A stretch of DNA of 64,000 nucleotides from Prochlorococcus sp. AG-363-B11 (GCA_003278425.1 QCFE01000001.1:82420-146419); one strand, 5' to 3'. Positions 1 to 11,566 are shown, counted from the first letter of the stretch. Notes: generated by a model from the letters alone, not told the origin. Translations and numbers: made by a program.

Positions 1-1
1 C

Positions 2-976
2 TATAGAGTTCTTAATACAGATGCACAAGCTTTATTACAATCTTCTGCAGAGAACAGAGTTCAACTTGGTCAGACTCTCACTAGAGGATTAGGCGCAGGG
101 GGCAACCCTAATATTGGAGAAAAAGCTGCAGAAGAGTCAAGGGCAGACCTTCAACAGGCCTTAGAAGGTGCAGACCTAGTCTTCATTGCTGCAGGGATGG
201 GTGGAGGAACAGGAACAGGCGCTGCGCCAGTAGTTGCTGAAGTAGCTAAACAGAGTGGTGCTCTAACCGTTGCAATAGTTACGAAGCCATTTGGGTTTGA
301 GGGTCGTAGAAGAATGCGACAGGCTGATGAAGGGATAGCAAAGCTAAGTCAGAGTGTAGATACATTGATTGTCATACCAAATGATCGCCTGAAAGAAGCA
401 ATAGGTGCTGCACCGCTTCAAGAAGCTTTTAAAAATGCTGATGACGTTTTAAGAATGGGTGTAAAAGGCATAACTGATATAATCACCTGTCCTGGTCTTG
501 TTAACGTTGATTTTGCTGATGTTCGTTCTGTAATGACCGAAGCAGGCACTTCCTTATTAGGCATAGGCATAGGTTCTGGGCGATCTAGAGCAGCAGAAGC
601 AGCTCAAGCAGCAATAAGCAGTCCTTTATTAGAAGCTGGTCGCATTGATGGAGCAAAAGGTTGCGTGGTTAATATTACTGGAGGGAAAGACATGACATTA
701 GAGGATATGACTTCAGCCTCTGAAGTTATTTATGATGTAGTTGATCCAGAAGCCAATATTATTGTAGGAGCTGTTATCGATGAAACCCTTGAAGGAGAAG
801 TACAAGTAACTGTAATAGCTACAGGTTTTGAAGGTAATCAGCCATACAGGAATCAACAGCCTGGTGCACAGTTAGCTTCTCAGTCACTGTATCGAAAAGC
901 TAACAATAGGGAGAATGGGGCTAGTATCCCCGAGTTTTTAAGACTTAGGCAGATAAAACGTGACCTTGGGAACTAA
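2..976 (+). CDS. ftsZ: Cell division GTPase FtsZ (5' end outside window)
   Basis: FtsZ is the tubulin-like GTPase that polymerises into the division ring under the membrane. The reading frame is open from base 2, so only the C-terminal part of the gene lies here and the true start is upstream. The tubulin signature [10 protein letters not shown] is at bases 197-230. The GTPase domain continues through the T7-type region and a C-terminal domain follows. The tail ends with [16 protein letters not shown], a short conserved C-terminal peptide of the kind that binds partner proteins. The assignment is firm. Confidence 0.97.
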   Translation, partial: YRVLNTDAQALLQSSAENRVQLGQTLTRGLGAGGNPNIGEKAAEESRADLQQALEGADLVFIAAGMGGGTGTGAAPVVAEVAKQSGALTVAIVTKPFGFEGRRRMRQADEGIAKLSQSVDTLIVIPNDRLKEAIGAAPLQEAFKNADDVLRMGVKGITDIITCPGLVNVDFADVRSVMTEAGTSLLGIGIGSGRSRAAEAAQAAISSPLLEAGRIDGAKGCVVNITGGKDMTLEDMTSASEVIYDVVDPEANIIVGAVIDETLEGEVQVTVIATGFEGNQPYRNQQPGAQLASQSLYRKANNRENGASIPEFLRLRQIKRDLGN

Positions 977-993
977 CATAAATCGTTCGATTT

Positions 994-1095
994 AGGTGAC
1001 CCGGGGTCTACGCCTGCTTCGAGCATCCCTTTTGGCTGCTACCTTCCGGTCCTGACCAGATTTAGGCGTCGAGGCCGCATAGGTCCGAGTCTCCT
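994..1095 (-). ncRNA. ffs: Signal recognition particle RNA, small bacterial (4.5S) type
   Basis: The plus strand at about 1034-1057 is the reverse complement of the universally conserved SRP domain IV core (GGTCAGGACCGGAAGGTAGC on the minus strand). The flanks can pair into a long hairpin (aggtgacccgg at 994 against ccgagtctcct at 1085), which gives a 4.5S-like RNA of about 100 nt. It binds Ffh for co-translational targeting of membrane proteins. It lies between ftsZ and panB on the opposite strand to both. The core is certain; the exact ends are estimated. Confidence 0.93.
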
Positions 1096-1133
1096 AAAGT
1101 TTAGCAATTCAAGTCTCTTAGCAAACAAGCTAA

Positions 1134-1952
1134 ATGCTTCCTAAGGAATTAATTCGATTTAAAGAGCAAGGACGCCACATCACAATCCTTACTGCGTGGG
1201 ACAGTCTTTCATCTGCAATTGTCGAGGCGGCAGGGGCAGATGTTGTCCTTGTAGGAGACTCACTATCAATGTTTATTCATGGACATAGCACAACATTGCC
1301 TGTCACATTGCAACAAATGCTTCATCACACTCAAGCAGTCGGCAGGGGGTTATCTAGTTCAAAACAAAAACAACCTCTAATTGTATGCGACTTACCTTTC
1401 CTCAGCTATCAATGTGGAGAGGACAAAGCTGTAGCAGCTGCAGGTACTCTATTAAAAGAATCTTCTGCGGCTGCTGTTAAGCTTGAAGGAGCTGAACCTG
1501 AAGTGATAAGCGTTATAGAAAGATTAATTCGTATGGGAATACCTGTTATGGGACATCTTGGCCTAACACCGCAATCAGTTCATAAACTTGGCTACCAAAA
1601 ACAAGCAGAAAGTCAATTAGAACAAGAGAAATTGATTAACCAAGCTTTAAAACTAGAAGCAATTGGATGTTTTTCTTTAGTTCTAGAACATATTCCTTCA
1701 AAGGTTGCGAGTAAATTAAGCCGAACTTTAAAAATTCCAGTCATAGGAATTGGTGCAGGTGAGGATTGTGATGGACAAGTTCGCGTAACTGCTGATTTAC
1801 TTGGATTGACAGACAAACAGCCTCCTTTTGCTAAGCCATTAATCCAAACTAGGGAACTTTGCATAAAAGCTCTTAAAGATTGGGTTAATCAGAAGAACAA
1901 CCATTCAAAGATTCCCACCACTCCAACATCTGAACAAGTATCTGATTACTAA
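1134..1952 (+). CDS. panB: 3-methyl-2-oxobutanoate hydroxymethyltransferase
   Basis: PanB transfers a hydroxymethyl group from methylene-tetrahydrofolate to alpha-ketoisovalerate to make ketopantoate, the first committed step of pantothenate and CoA synthesis. The 272-aa protein has the family hallmarks: [25 protein letters not shown] near the N-terminus with the metal-binding VGDS, the KLEGA motif mid-protein, [10 protein letters not shown], and [13 protein letters not shown] near the C-terminus. The length is normal. The last 68 bases overlap the 3' end of the convergent hemW gene. ATG at 1134 fits the family start ([19 protein letters not shown]). Confidence 0.96.
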   Translation: MLPKELIRFKEQGRHITILTAWDSLSSAIVEAAGADVVLVGDSLSMFIHGHSTTLPVTLQQMLHHTQAVGRGLSSSKQKQPLIVCDLPFLSYQCGEDKAVAAAGTLLKESSAAAVKLEGAEPEVISVIERLIRMGIPVMGHLGLTPQSVHKLGYQKQAESQLEQEKLINQALKLEAIGCFSLVLEHIPSKVASKLSRTLKIPVIGIGAGEDCDGQVRVTADLLGLTDKQPPFAKPLIQTRELCIKALKDWVNQKNNHSKIPTTPTSEQVSDY

Positions 1953-3159
1953 TTTCCATACCCTCTGGGTCAGTTAGGTAGAATCTCCAACCTCTTTGCT
2001 TAATCCATCCCATTCCCAAGGGGTATTCCCAGCAGTTTTTTAATGCATTTATATTTGCTTTTAACTGATCTTTGCTCCATCCTAAGTCTTTTGAGAGCTC
2101 CTTGAGATTTACCCCCTCTCTGCGCCGCAAGCCAACAATTAAAAGATCTTCAAAAGGTATATGCTGAGATTTTTGGATTGATTTCAATGACTCGTTCTTG
2201 GATGAAATTTCTTGCATTTCAAGCCATTGTTTATATAACTTCCTAGTTCTTGGCCTTGAGAACCTATTGCCCCAAGGACACGCTGTAGCACCTTGCCCAA
2301 ACCCCCACCAACTTGCTCCACTCCAATAAACTCTATTATGTCGAGATGCATGCCCTGGTAATGCATAATTGGAAATTTCATAACGAGAAAACCCTTCTTC
2401 TTTTAAAATTTGACTGGTAACTCTTGAAATTTCAAAAGACATCTCATCATTTGGTAAAGACAATTCACCTCGACTCATTTTCCAGGCAAAAACAGTCCCT
2501 TTTTCAATAGATAGGTCATATATAGACAAATGAGGGGGCAAAATAGAAATCGCCTTTGATAATTGTCTCTTCCATGAAATCAAATTCTGTCCTGGTAAAT
2601 TTTTAATAAGGTCAAGACTCCAACTCGCTAGTTGCCCACTCTTAAAACAATCCTGAATCAAATTGCATGCCTCTAGCAAGTCTCTTGATGAATGTCGTCT
2701 TCCTAAAATTTTTAGGACATTATTATCAAAACTTTGTGCACCTAAACTCAGTCGATTAATCCCAGCTTCTAAGAACCCTTCCAGTGAAACCTTGTCAAAA
2801 CTTGCAGGGTCTATTTCAAGTGTAATTTCTGCTCCATATTGAAATCCAAAATGCACTCGTAAATGGTCTAATAAACTTGCAACCTGATAAGAGCTTAAAA
2901 GAGATGGGGTCCCTCCACCTATATAAACAGTTGCCAATGGAATTCCTTTCGGGGACAAAGAAATATCTCTATAGAGAAGGTCTAAATATGACTTAATTGA
3001 ATTACTCCCTGGTCCATGATCCCCTTGGGCACTGTCTCCTAGAGGTACAACAGGAAAGTCACAATAGAAACAACGTCTATGGCAAAAAGGAATATGCAAA
3101 TAAGCACTTTGAGGGTAATTCACAAGTTGACTTATAAATCCATACATAAAGGTATCCAT
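1885..3159 (-). CDS. hemW: HemW-like radical SAM protein (heme chaperone family)
   Basis: This is a radical SAM enzyme of the coproporphyrinogen oxidase-like HemW family. Members are now regarded as heme-binding chaperones rather than true HemN oxidases. The CX3CX2C iron-sulfur motif is at C26, C30 and C33 ([12 protein letters not shown]), followed by the SAM-binding YIGGGTPS and the HNRVYWSG motif typical of HemW. At 424 aa it is slightly longer than usual. The C-terminal part holds the winged-helix-like HemN_C region ([19 protein letters not shown]). Its 3' end runs 68 bases into panB, which is convergent. ATG at 3159 is used; a second ATG lies four codons in. Confidence 0.9.
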   Translation of the reverse strand: MDTFMYGFISQLVNYPQSAYLHIPFCHRRCFYCDFPVVPLGDSAQGDHGPGSNSIKSYLDLLYRDISLSPKGIPLATVYIGGGTPSLLSSYQVASLLDHLRVHFGFQYGAEITLEIDPASFDKVSLEGFLEAGINRLSLGAQSFDNNVLKILGRRHSSRDLLEACNLIQDCFKSGQLASWSLDLIKNLPGQNLISWKRQLSKAISILPPHLSIYDLSIEKGTVFAWKMSRGELSLPNDEMSFEISRVTSQILKEEGFSRYEISNYALPGHASRHNRVYWSGASWWGFGQGATACPWGNRFSRPRTRKLYKQWLEMQEISSKNESLKSIQKSQHIPFEDLLIVGLRRREGVNLKELSKDLGWSKDQLKANINALKNCWEYPLGMGWIKQRGWRFYLTDPEGMEISNQILVQMLEWWESLNGCSSD

Positions 3160-3230
3160 CTACCACTAAAGCAATAGATTAAATATGAACAATGCTCCAT
3201 AAATCAAAGAAAAGGACGCAAAATTAAACC

Positions 3231-4340
3231 ATGGTGGAGATCCTAATACTGATTTTATTTTGTATTGCTGGAGGAGCTAGTGGTTGGCTTGGAGTGAGTT
3301 TATTTCCTTCAAACATATTAGAAAAGTTCCAATCCCCAAATGAAGCCAAAATATTTCTAGCAGTTTTCACTGCTTTGACAGCTTTAGTTACAGGTATTTT
3401 CTTTCAAAAATTAAGAAAAAAGCTAACTCAACAAATTAGAACCACTCCTACTGATCTATTGGTGAGCAGATCAGTAGGCTTAATTCTTGGTCTTCTTGTA
3501 GCCAACCTGCTACTAGCACCCATTCTGCTTCTCCCTCTCCCAAAAGAAATATTCCTTGCAAAACCAATTGCAGCAGTAATTAGTAATTTCTTCTTTGGTC
3601 TTCTTGGATATAACCTTGCTGAAATTCATGGACGAACATTTCTTCGTCTTTTAAATCCAAATAGTACAGAAGCCTTGCTAGTAGCAGAAGGCATCCTTAC
3701 ACCTGCATGCGCAAAAATTTTGGATACAAGTGTCATTATTGATGGTCGTATTAAAGATCTTCTTAGTTTTGGACTCATTGAAGGGAAAGTAATAGTCGCA
3801 CAAACAGTTATAGAAGAATTACAACAATTAGCTGATTCTAGTAATAATGAAAAAAGGGCAAAAGGTAGGAGAGGTCTAAAAATACTTACTTCATTGCGTG
3901 AAAGTTTTAAAAAAAGACTTGTAATAAATAGCACCAAATATGAAGGTCCTGGTACAGATGAAAAACTTCTAAAACTAACTGAAGATACAGGTGGAATGCT
4001 TATCACTGCTGACTACAATCTAGCCCAAGTCGCACAAGTCAAAGAATTAAACAACTTAAATCTCAGTGAATTAGTAATAGCGCTTAGACCAGAAGTTCAA
4101 CCAGGTGAAAAATTATTGTTAAAGATAGTTAGAGAAGGAAAAGAAAATAGCCAAGGAGTAGGATATTTAGAAGATGGAACGATGGTTGTAGTAGAGGGTG
4201 CAAAAAACTTATTAGGTCAGAGACTAGATGTGATTGTCACAGGGGCATTGCAGACCCCATCAGGAAGAATGGTTTTTGGCAAACTTGAGAAAAATCCTCC
4301 TACCAACAAATCTGACAAAACAAATGCTTCTTCTAACTAG
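3231..4340 (+). CDS. Membrane-anchored PIN/TRAM domain protein (YacL type)
   Basis: The 369-aa protein starts with about four hydrophobic segments (residues about 1-140), like the YacL family. Next comes a PIN-type nuclease-fold domain with acidic residues at ILDTSVIIDGRI and DEKLLKLTEDTGGMLITADY. A TRAM domain closes it (GVGYLEDGTMVVVEGAKNLL). PIN domains are Mg-dependent RNases and TRAM domains bind RNA, so a role in RNA processing at the membrane is inferred. The target is unknown. The family is conserved in cyanobacteria and Firmicutes. The start is ATG at 3231. Confidence 0.85.
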   Translation: MVEILILILFCIAGGASGWLGVSLFPSNILEKFQSPNEAKIFLAVFTALTALVTGIFFQKLRKKLTQQIRTTPTDLLVSRSVGLILGLLVANLLLAPILLLPLPKEIFLAKPIAAVISNFFFGLLGYNLAEIHGRTFLRLLNPNSTEALLVAEGILTPACAKILDTSVIIDGRIKDLLSFGLIEGKVIVAQTVIEELQQLADSSNNEKRAKGRRGLKILTSLRESFKKRLVINSTKYEGPGTDEKLLKLTEDTGGMLITADYNLAQVAQVKELNNLNLSELVIALRPEVQPGEKLLLKIVREGKENSQGVGYLEDGTMVVVEGAKNLLGQRLDVIVTGALQTPSGRMVFGKLEKNPPTNKSDKTNASSN

Positions 4341-4380
4341 ATATATAGCTAGGATTTAGTCCTGGACATTCTTGATCTAT

Positions 4381-5052
4381 ATGACGGTTTCGGCTCCTTA
4401 CTACGGCGACTCAGCCGTAATGCGCACACCCCCACCAGATTTGCCATCATTATTGCTTAAAGAAAGGATTGTTTACCTTGGTCTTCCTTTGTTTTCTGAC
4501 GATGATGCAAAAAGACAACTTGGGATGGATGTTACCGAATTAATTATCGCTCAATTACTTTTTTTAGAATTTGATAATCCTGAAAAACCAATTTACTTCT
4601 ATATCAATTCCACAGGAACAAGCTGGCATACTGGAGATGCAATAGGTTTTGAGACTGAAGCCTTTGCTATTTGTGACACAATCAGCTACATAAAGCCACC
4701 TATTCATACTATTTGCATAGGCCAAGCAATGGGGACTGCTGCTGTAATACTATCTGCAGGTTCCAAAGGTCATAGAGCTGCTTTGCCCCATTCATCAATT
4801 GTGCTTCATCAACCAAGGAGTGGTGCTAGTGGTCAGGCAACAGATATCCAAATACGTGCAAAAGAAGTAATTCACAATAAACAAGCCATGCTCAAAATTC
4901 TTTCTGAAAATACTGGGAAAAGTGTAGAACAACTATCAAAGGATTCTGACAGAATGAGCTATTTAAACCCTCATGAAGCTCTTAAATACGGACTAATTGA
5001 TAGGGTCCTGACAAGCAGAAAAGATCTACCAACCTCCGAATCTATAAGCTAA
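4381..5052 (+). CDS. clpR: ClpR, catalytically inactive Clp protease subunit
   Basis: A ClpP-fold protein without an active site. Where ClpP has the nucleophile in AASMGAF, this protein has QAMGTAA, placing Gly at the Ser position. The His (VLHQP) is kept, but the catalytic Asp of the DRDYF motif is replaced by Met (DRMSYL). In Synechococcus, ClpR and ClpP3 form a mixed proteolytic core, and clpP3 follows here 46 bp downstream. A TTG at 4372 extends the frame by three codons, but ATG at 4381 (MTVSAPYYGDSA) is the better start. Loss of Ser and Asp is read directly; the role comes from the family. Confidence 0.9.
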   Translation: MTVSAPYYGDSAVMRTPPPDLPSLLLKERIVYLGLPLFSDDDAKRQLGMDVTELIIAQLLFLEFDNPEKPIYFYINSTGTSWHTGDAIGFETEAFAICDTISYIKPPIHTICIGQAMGTAAVILSAGSKGHRAALPHSSIVLHQPRSGASGQATDIQIRAKEVIHNKQAMLKILSENTGKSVEQLSKDSDRMSYLNPHEALKYGLIDRVLTSRKDLPTSESIS

Positions 5053-5098
5053 TTTAAATCTCAATCTTTCTATTATCTCACCTAATTTCTATTAAATC

Positions 5099-5707
5099 AT
5101 GCCTATTGGTACTCCAAGTGTCCCCTATAGACTTCCTGGCAGTCAATTTGAACGCTGGGTAGACATTTATACAAGGCTAGGTGCTGAAAGAATTTTATTT
5201 CTTGGTCAAGAAGTAACAGATGGAGTGGCGAATAGTCTGGTTGCTCAAATGCTATACCTAGACTCAGAAGACAGTACTAAACCTATTTATTTATATATCA
5301 ATAGTCCTGGCGGATCAGTTACTGCTGGATTAGCTATATACGACACCATGAAATACGTCAAAAGTGACGTTGTCACTATATGTGTTGGTCTTGCAGCTTC
5401 AATGGGAGCATTCCTATTATCAGCAGGTACAAAAAATAAACGTCTTGCGTTACCTCACAGTCGCATTATGATTCACCAACCTCTGGGCGGTACTTCTCAA
5501 AGACAAGCAAGTGACATTGAAATTGAAGCGAAAGAAATTCTAAGAATCAAGGAAATGCTCAACCGCGCAATGTCTGAAATGACAGGGCAATCATTTGAAA
5601 AAATTGAGAAAGATACTGATAGAGATTATTTCCTAAGTGCAGAAGAAGCCAAACAATATGGACTTATTGACAGGGTTATTTCTCATCCCAATGAGGCCAA
5701 CAATTAA
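5099..5707 (+). CDS. clpP3: ATP-dependent Clp protease proteolytic subunit ClpP3
   Basis: The active serine peptidase partner of ClpR in the cyanobacterial P3/R core, which degrades proteins fed by a Clp ATPase. The triad is complete: Ser101 (LAASMGAF), His126 (RIMIHQP) and Asp176 (DTDRDYF). The 202-aa length is normal, and the oxyanion glycine motif SPGGSV is present at residues 69-74. It follows clpR by 46 bp on the same strand, as in other cyanobacteria, so the two are probably one operon. ATG at 5099 fits the family start ([16 protein letters not shown]). Confidence 0.94.
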   Translation: MPIGTPSVPYRLPGSQFERWVDIYTRLGAERILFLGQEVTDGVANSLVAQMLYLDSEDSTKPIYLYINSPGGSVTAGLAIYDTMKYVKSDVVTICVGLAASMGAFLLSAGTKNKRLALPHSRIMIHQPLGGTSQRQASDIEIEAKEILRIKEMLNRAMSEMTGQSFEKIEKDTDRDYFLSAEEAKQYGLIDRVISHPNEANN

Positions 5708-5796
5708 ATTGAAATATGAAGAATTTTGCATAAGGTTCAACACAAAAACTACCTAATTTTAAAAAAGTCCTTTTAGCAAAGCTTTCTTATTTATAA

Positions 5797-7853
<2,057 letters not shown>

Positions 7854-7987
7854 TGATCAACTCTACCTATTTAAGATATCCAGATTCAAAGGTTCTTAAA
7901 CATAGATTAATAAAAACAAGTGGCAGCATAAAGGTTCATAAGATAAAGAATCAATAAGCCAACAAGAAAGGTACTATAAAAAAGTTT

Positions 7988-8443
7988 TTAGAGTCTGAAG
8001 AATACAATATTATTTGAATAAGTACTAAGGCAATAGAAAAATAAAAGTCCAAAGAAAGAGCATAACGAAGTCAAGTACATTACATATCCCTTTCTTCTAG
8101 GGAGTTTAAGATAGGATAATAACATTACAAGCAAAGCTAGAATGCCAGTAATAATCAAAAATATTTCCACTGATTGATTTAATCTAAAACTAATAAGAAA
8201 GTCAGAGTTAATTAATTTAAAAGGCTTAATATCAAATTTTCCACTAAGATGTTTATAGAATAGAAAGCTAGAGTAAAGTGTTGATAAAAGAATGCTATTT
8301 ACAAGCAAAAAAGATACAGGCTTCGTTAGCCTATTCATTGTTCGGTTAAAGCTAAAAAGTAAAGCAGCAATTAAAAAAGAAGCTGATAAAGGGATTAGAG
8401 GTATAAGGAATGAAGAGTTGACGAGTTTAGACATTGCATACAT
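7988..8443 (-). CDS. Truncated NdhF-like membrane protein (N-terminal region only)
   Basis: The 151-aa protein has about four hydrophobic segments. Its start, LIPLIPLSASFLIAALLFSF, and later stretch, ALLVMLLSY...GYVMYLTSL, resemble the first 150 residues of NdhF, the chain-5 proton-pumping subunit of NDH-1, including the NKxxNRL-like patch (NRTMNRLTKP). The rest of NdhF, about 450 residues with the antiporter core, is absent. It could be a remnant, a short stable subunit, or a chance-similar membrane protein. The similarity is by eye and was not aligned. It stands alone, with non-coding flanks of over 130 bp. Confidence 0.5.
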   Translation of the reverse strand: MYAMSKLVNSSFLIPLIPLSASFLIAALLFSFNRTMNRLTKPVSFLLVNSILLSTLYSSFLFYKHLSGKFDIKPFKLINSDFLISFRLNQSVEIFLIITGILALLVMLLSYLKLPRRKGYVMYLTSLCSFFGLLFFYCLSTYSNNIVFFRL

Positions 8444-8710
8444 TGCTTATCACTCTTGACACTAACCTGCTTAAGTCTGAGGCAATAGCCATTTAGAATA
8501 AAACAAAACAATTTCATGATAACTAGATTTTTGAATAGCTAAAGGCATTAATGATAGTTCTGCTTTCAAATGCCAAGCAAAGTATTTCCAGGGATTTTTT
8601 TAAATGGGGATATTATAAAAAGCTATCTTGAGAAAATATTTAAAGAGATATCAATTAAAGCACTATAAAGACTAAGAAGTGAAATTAAATACTTATCAAC
8701 AATAAGATAG

Positions 8711-8908
8711 ATGCAGAAAATCTTACAAGAAATGATGAGCTATCTATTAATCTTAATGATGGTAACCATAATTTCAATATTAGGCTTTAGGATTTATCTA
8801 AGAGAAAAGCATTTTTACCTGAAAAAGGTTCAGAAAATAGTCAAGAAAAGAAAAAAGAAATTGCTCAAAAGGAAAAAAAATAATAAGATCCGTAAATATC
8901 ATCCATAG
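8711..8908 (+). CDS. Small membrane protein with lysine-rich tail, unknown
   Basis: The 65-aa frame has one hydrophobic helix (residues about 10-27, MSYLLILMMVTIISILGF), then a very basic C-terminal half with about 20 Lys/Arg. I recognise no family. The gene ends 9 bp before the hli start, so the two could share a transcript. The lysine-rich half is coded by A-rich DNA, which can give open frames by chance, so its reality is uncertain. Confidence 0.4.
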   Translation: MQKILQEMMSYLLILMMVTIISILGFRIYLREKHFYLKKVQKIVKKRKKKLLKRKKNNKIRKYHP

Positions 8909-8917
8909 AAAAATCAA

Positions 8918-9163
8918 ATGGTCGAGAATCAAGAAGGAGTCGGGGAAGTAAATGCAAGAGAGGTACTCATCCAAGGCAAATCATCTACAAATGCAAAGTG
9001 GCTCGACAACGAGGACAATGCTGTAGAGAACGTTTTTGGGTTTAATAAAAATGCAGAGTTAGTAAATTCCAGGGCAGCAATGATTGGTTTCCTAATGCTT
9101 GTCTTAACGGAATTACTCTTTAACGGGAAGCCAGTGACCCTTGCAATATTTGGCATCAACTAA
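8918..9163 (+). CDS. hli: High-light-inducible protein (one-helix Hli)
   Basis: Hli proteins are single-helix relatives of plant LHC proteins that bind chlorophyll and carotenoid and protect photosystems under stress. The 81-aa protein has the signature helix AELVNSRAAMIGFLMLVLTE, with the ExxNxRxAMxGF pigment-binding pattern, after an extended N-terminal soluble region of about 45 residues. The FGFNKNAE lead-in is also typical. ATG at 8918. A weak AT-only hairpin lies downstream at 9186-9209. Confidence 0.92.
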   Translation: MVENQEGVGEVNAREVLIQGKSSTNAKWLDNEDNAVENVFGFNKNAELVNSRAAMIGFLMLVLTELLFNGKPVTLAIFGIN

Positions 9164-9185
9164 TCGATTAAAGTAAAATAGTTGA

Positions 9186-9209
9186 TTTCTTATCTTATAC
9201 TATAAGAAA
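9186..9209. terminator. Weak AT-rich hairpin after hli
   Basis: An 8-bp perfect inverted repeat (TTTCTTAT, 8-nt loop, ATAAGAAA) lies 22 bp after the hli stop and 17 bp before the next gene. With one G-C pair in the stem it would be a weak hairpin. It may act as a terminator or be chance in AT-rich DNA. Confidence 0.25.
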
Positions 9210-9226
9210 ATTATTTTAACCCTAGC

Positions 9227-9442
9227 ATGAATAAGAAATACTGGATTGGTTTTCTTTATGTATCTATATGCATTTTGATCTGGGGCACAATCGGATCTTT
9301 AATTGATTACCCACTTTTACAAAAAGATATCTACCAGGCTGGTTCATTTGGGCAATTAACAACTTTTCTAGCCGCAGGTATAATAACAACTATAATCTCA
9401 ACCATTTTATTTAAGAGAATACCTAAGAGATTTATTGAATAA
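9227..9442 (+). CDS. Small two-helix membrane protein, unknown
   Basis: The 71-aa protein has two hydrophobic segments (about residues 6-25 and 44-61) joined by a polar loop (DYPLLQKDIYQAGSFGQ), and a basic C-terminus (LFKRIPKRFIE). Its N-terminal helix has Trp residues typical of thylakoid or plasma membrane proteins. I recall similar short proteins in marine picocyanobacteria but know no function. It follows hli by 63 bp on the same strand. Confidence 0.65.
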   Translation: MNKKYWIGFLYVSICILIWGTIGSLIDYPLLQKDIYQAGSFGQLTTFLAAGIITTIISTILFKRIPKRFIE

Positions 9443-9452
9443 TAGTAATTAT

Positions 9453-9701
9453 TTAATATCTATATCTTTTCAAAACTTCTGCAGGTTTATTTTGTAGTCC
9501 AGAATCGAAGAGCAACCACTGTCTAGTTTCAGTATCATGATCACAACCTAAGTTAGGTTTATCAATTACCAAAGTTGATAATTCATAGTGACACTGCTGG
9601 TCTGCTTCAAAAGCTGATTCATATTCTGGCTTAAAATATGCGGTAGAGAAAATTGAAGTAAGTAATAAAAATAAGAAACTAGCAACTACTACTATCTTCA
9701 T
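9453..9701 (-). CDS. Small secreted protein, unknown
   Basis: The 82-aa protein begins with a clear signal peptide (MKIVVVASFLFLLLTSIFSTAY). A mature part of about 60 residues has two cysteines (QQCHYELS and LGCDHDTE) that could form a disulfide after export. No family is recognised. It converges with the gene at 9227-9442. Confidence 0.6.
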   Translation of the reverse strand: MKIVVVASFLFLLLTSIFSTAYFKPEYESAFEADQQCHYELSTLVIDKPNLGCDHDTETRQWLLFDSGLQNKPAEVLKRYRY

Positions 9702-9837
9702 AATTAAGATTAAAAAAGAGTTATAGTTGAATACTCTAGTACAATAGTAAAAGGTTAATCAAGGATTTAGAGTTTTAGTTTGTTACGTAAAAAGACTTTA
9801 AAAAGCAAGTTTAATTTTTCTCAGCATTATTTTCAGA

Positions 9838-10134
9838 TTAACTTCTACCAATATTATAGATAAAATCCTTAAATGAAGGTACATAAAAATACAGAGCAGT
9901 TGCCAAAACTAGGAGTAAGTTCAGGCCTATCACAAGACCGCCCAACAGAACACGCGTCCTCTTTGTAGGAGTCTTATACTCAAACCCACCAACCTTAATA
10001 AGCACCTCACGCTCTCCTGAGATAGAGGGAGAGTTCTCTGGCTTATTTCTTTTTTTAGATTTAGAGGCTTTCAAGAAGATTTCAGGATCTTTTGATTTGT
10101 TTGAATCCTCCGCAGGTGCATTCTCCTTTACCAT
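9838..10134 (-). CDS. Single-span membrane protein with polar N-terminal region, unknown
   Basis: The protein is about 98 aa from ATG at 10134 (MVKENAPAED). The frame extends 13 more codons to 10173, but this extension lies against the next gene and looks less natural. The first 60 residues are charged and Pro/Ser/Lys-rich. One transmembrane helix follows (LLGGLVIGLNLLLVLATAL), then a short tail. The arrangement fits a protein with a long soluble N-terminus and a C-terminal anchor, as seen in conserved picocyanobacterial hypotheticals. Function unknown. Confidence 0.65.
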   Translation of the reverse strand: MVKENAPAEDSNKSKDPEIFLKASKSKKRNKPENSPSISGEREVLIKVGGFEYKTPTKRTRVLLGGLVIGLNLLLVLATALYFYVPSFKDFIYNIGRS

Positions 10135-10176
10135 TTTGTTTATGTAGCTTTCTTCTATAAGAGTTAGCAGCAAAAG

Positions 10177-10617
10177 CTATTTAAATTCTTTCGAAGGAGT
10201 AAAACTCAATAATTCAAAACTATCGCCTATGCCAGAAAAGCTTGAATTCAACTCGGTGGATTCACTACAAAATATCTTTACATCTTTAACAGTACTAAGA
10301 TAAAAAGGCTTTTTGTGTTTATTGAGGATAACCATTATTAACTTTGATTCTAAACCAAGTAATCTTGTTTGACATGAGTAATTTTCTTCTGAACCTCTAA
10401 TCAATTGAAAATTTTCAACTTGCTCTATTGCATTTAGACAAGTCTCGCGTTCTCGAGATTTGAAACATTCATTAGACAAGGAAAGAACTATTTGAATATT
10501 TCTAGCTTGAACATCGGAGAAAAATATCTGAGTTAACAAAATTAAAGAAGCAACAATTTCCAGATTATCTGAGCTAAAAGTCTTCTTCAAATTGTTTTTA
10601 ATCAATTTGTAATTCAT
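10177..10617 (-). CDS. Hypothetical protein with N-terminal hydrophobic segment
   Basis: The 146-aa protein has a basic N-terminus, a hydrophobic stretch (LEIVASLILLTQIFFSDVQA) that could be a signal peptide, and a polar remainder with four to five cysteines (NECFKS, ETCLN, YSCQT, KIFCSE). If exported it might form disulfides. No family is recognised. It lies between gluQ and the single-span protein gene on the same strand, 19 bp downstream of gluQ. Confidence 0.55.
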   Translation of the reverse strand: MNYKLIKNNLKKTFSSDNLEIVASLILLTQIFFSDVQARNIQIVLSLSNECFKSRERETCLNAIEQVENFQLIRGSEENYSCQTRLLGLESKLIMVILNKHKKPFYLSTVKDVKIFCSESTELNSSFSGIGDSFELLSFTPSKEFK

Positions 10618-10636
10618 AAAAGTAATCTAGCAATAT

Positions 10637-11566
10637 TTATCCTCTCGCATTAATAAATATATTGAACAACTTGGTTTTATTATTTTTTAGTTCAGTAAGC
10701 AATTCCATTGTGTTCATCTCAGAGTTTGTGTTAACAAGGTTAAGGCTTGCAGCCAATTTACCTATTACTTGGGGAGGTCCGAGCCCTTGAGATTGATAAA
10801 AAGATAATGAATCATCTCGATTTCTCTTAGAAAGCTTCCTCCCAAATTGATTTAATAAGATTGGAACATAAAGATATGAAGCAGGTTTCTGCTCTAAAGC
10901 ATCAAAAATTGCAAGCTGTGCTGACATCTCTCCAATTAAATCTTCGCCTCTAACTACTTCAGTTACCCCTAGCATTAATTCATCCACCACTGTAGCCAGG
11001 TGATATGAAACAATGCCATCTGCTCTTCTTAAAATCACATCTCCACAGAGATTAGAAAAGTCTAATCCTACTTTCAACCTAATACTAGGAGACTTGCTAT
11101 TTTGAGCAGGAAAAGGTTTGTTCAGTTTCCTACATCTCCCAGAATAAATTAAAGATCCATTAGAATTTAATCCTTCTTGTCTAACCCTCTTCCTATTACA
11201 TGTACAAGGGTAAGTAACTTTACGATTGCTAAGAGCATTAATTACTTCTTGATAGATATGGTTTCTTTTGCTCTGAAAATAAATTGGTTCATCCCAATCA
11301 AGACCTAACCAAAGCAAATCATTCTTAATTTTTTCAACGGCACCTGCTCTATTTCTAGGTGTGTCAAGATCATCAATTCGTAAAATAAATTTGCCTGAAG
11401 AAATTCTCGCCCTTAACCATGCTATCAAGGCAGTTCTTAAATTTCCTAAGTGAAGATCCCCTGATGGTGTAGGAGCAAAGCGACCTATATAACTTTGTTT
11501 CCTAAGTTGCTCTCCACGAAAAAAAGCTTGGAGAAGATTCTCAGGAATATCTGGTAGATCGTTCAT
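10637..11566 (-). CDS. gluQ: Glutamyl-Q tRNA(Asp) synthetase
   Basis: GluQ-RS is a shortened glutamyl-tRNA synthetase that loads glutamate onto the queuosine base of tRNA-Asp. The class I motifs are RFAPTPSGDLHLGNLRTAL (HIGH-like) and KLSKRN (KMSKS-like). A zinc-type CTC...Y..C pattern (YPCTCNRK ... SGRC) is characteristic. At 309 aa there is no anticodon-binding domain, which separates it from true GltX. It starts just after the HU terminator hairpin. Confidence 0.92.
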   Translation of the reverse strand: MNDLPDIPENLLQAFFRGEQLRKQSYIGRFAPTPSGDLHLGNLRTALIAWLRARISSGKFILRIDDLDTPRNRAGAVEKIKNDLLWLGLDWDEPIYFQSKRNHIYQEVINALSNRKVTYPCTCNRKRVRQEGLNSNGSLIYSGRCRKLNKPFPAQNSKSPSIRLKVGLDFSNLCGDVILRRADGIVSYHLATVVDELMLGVTEVVRGEDLIGEMSAQLAIFDALEQKPASYLYVPILLNQFGRKLSKRNRDDSLSFYQSQGLGPPQVIGKLAASLNLVNTNSEMNTMELLTELKNNKTKLFNIFINARG

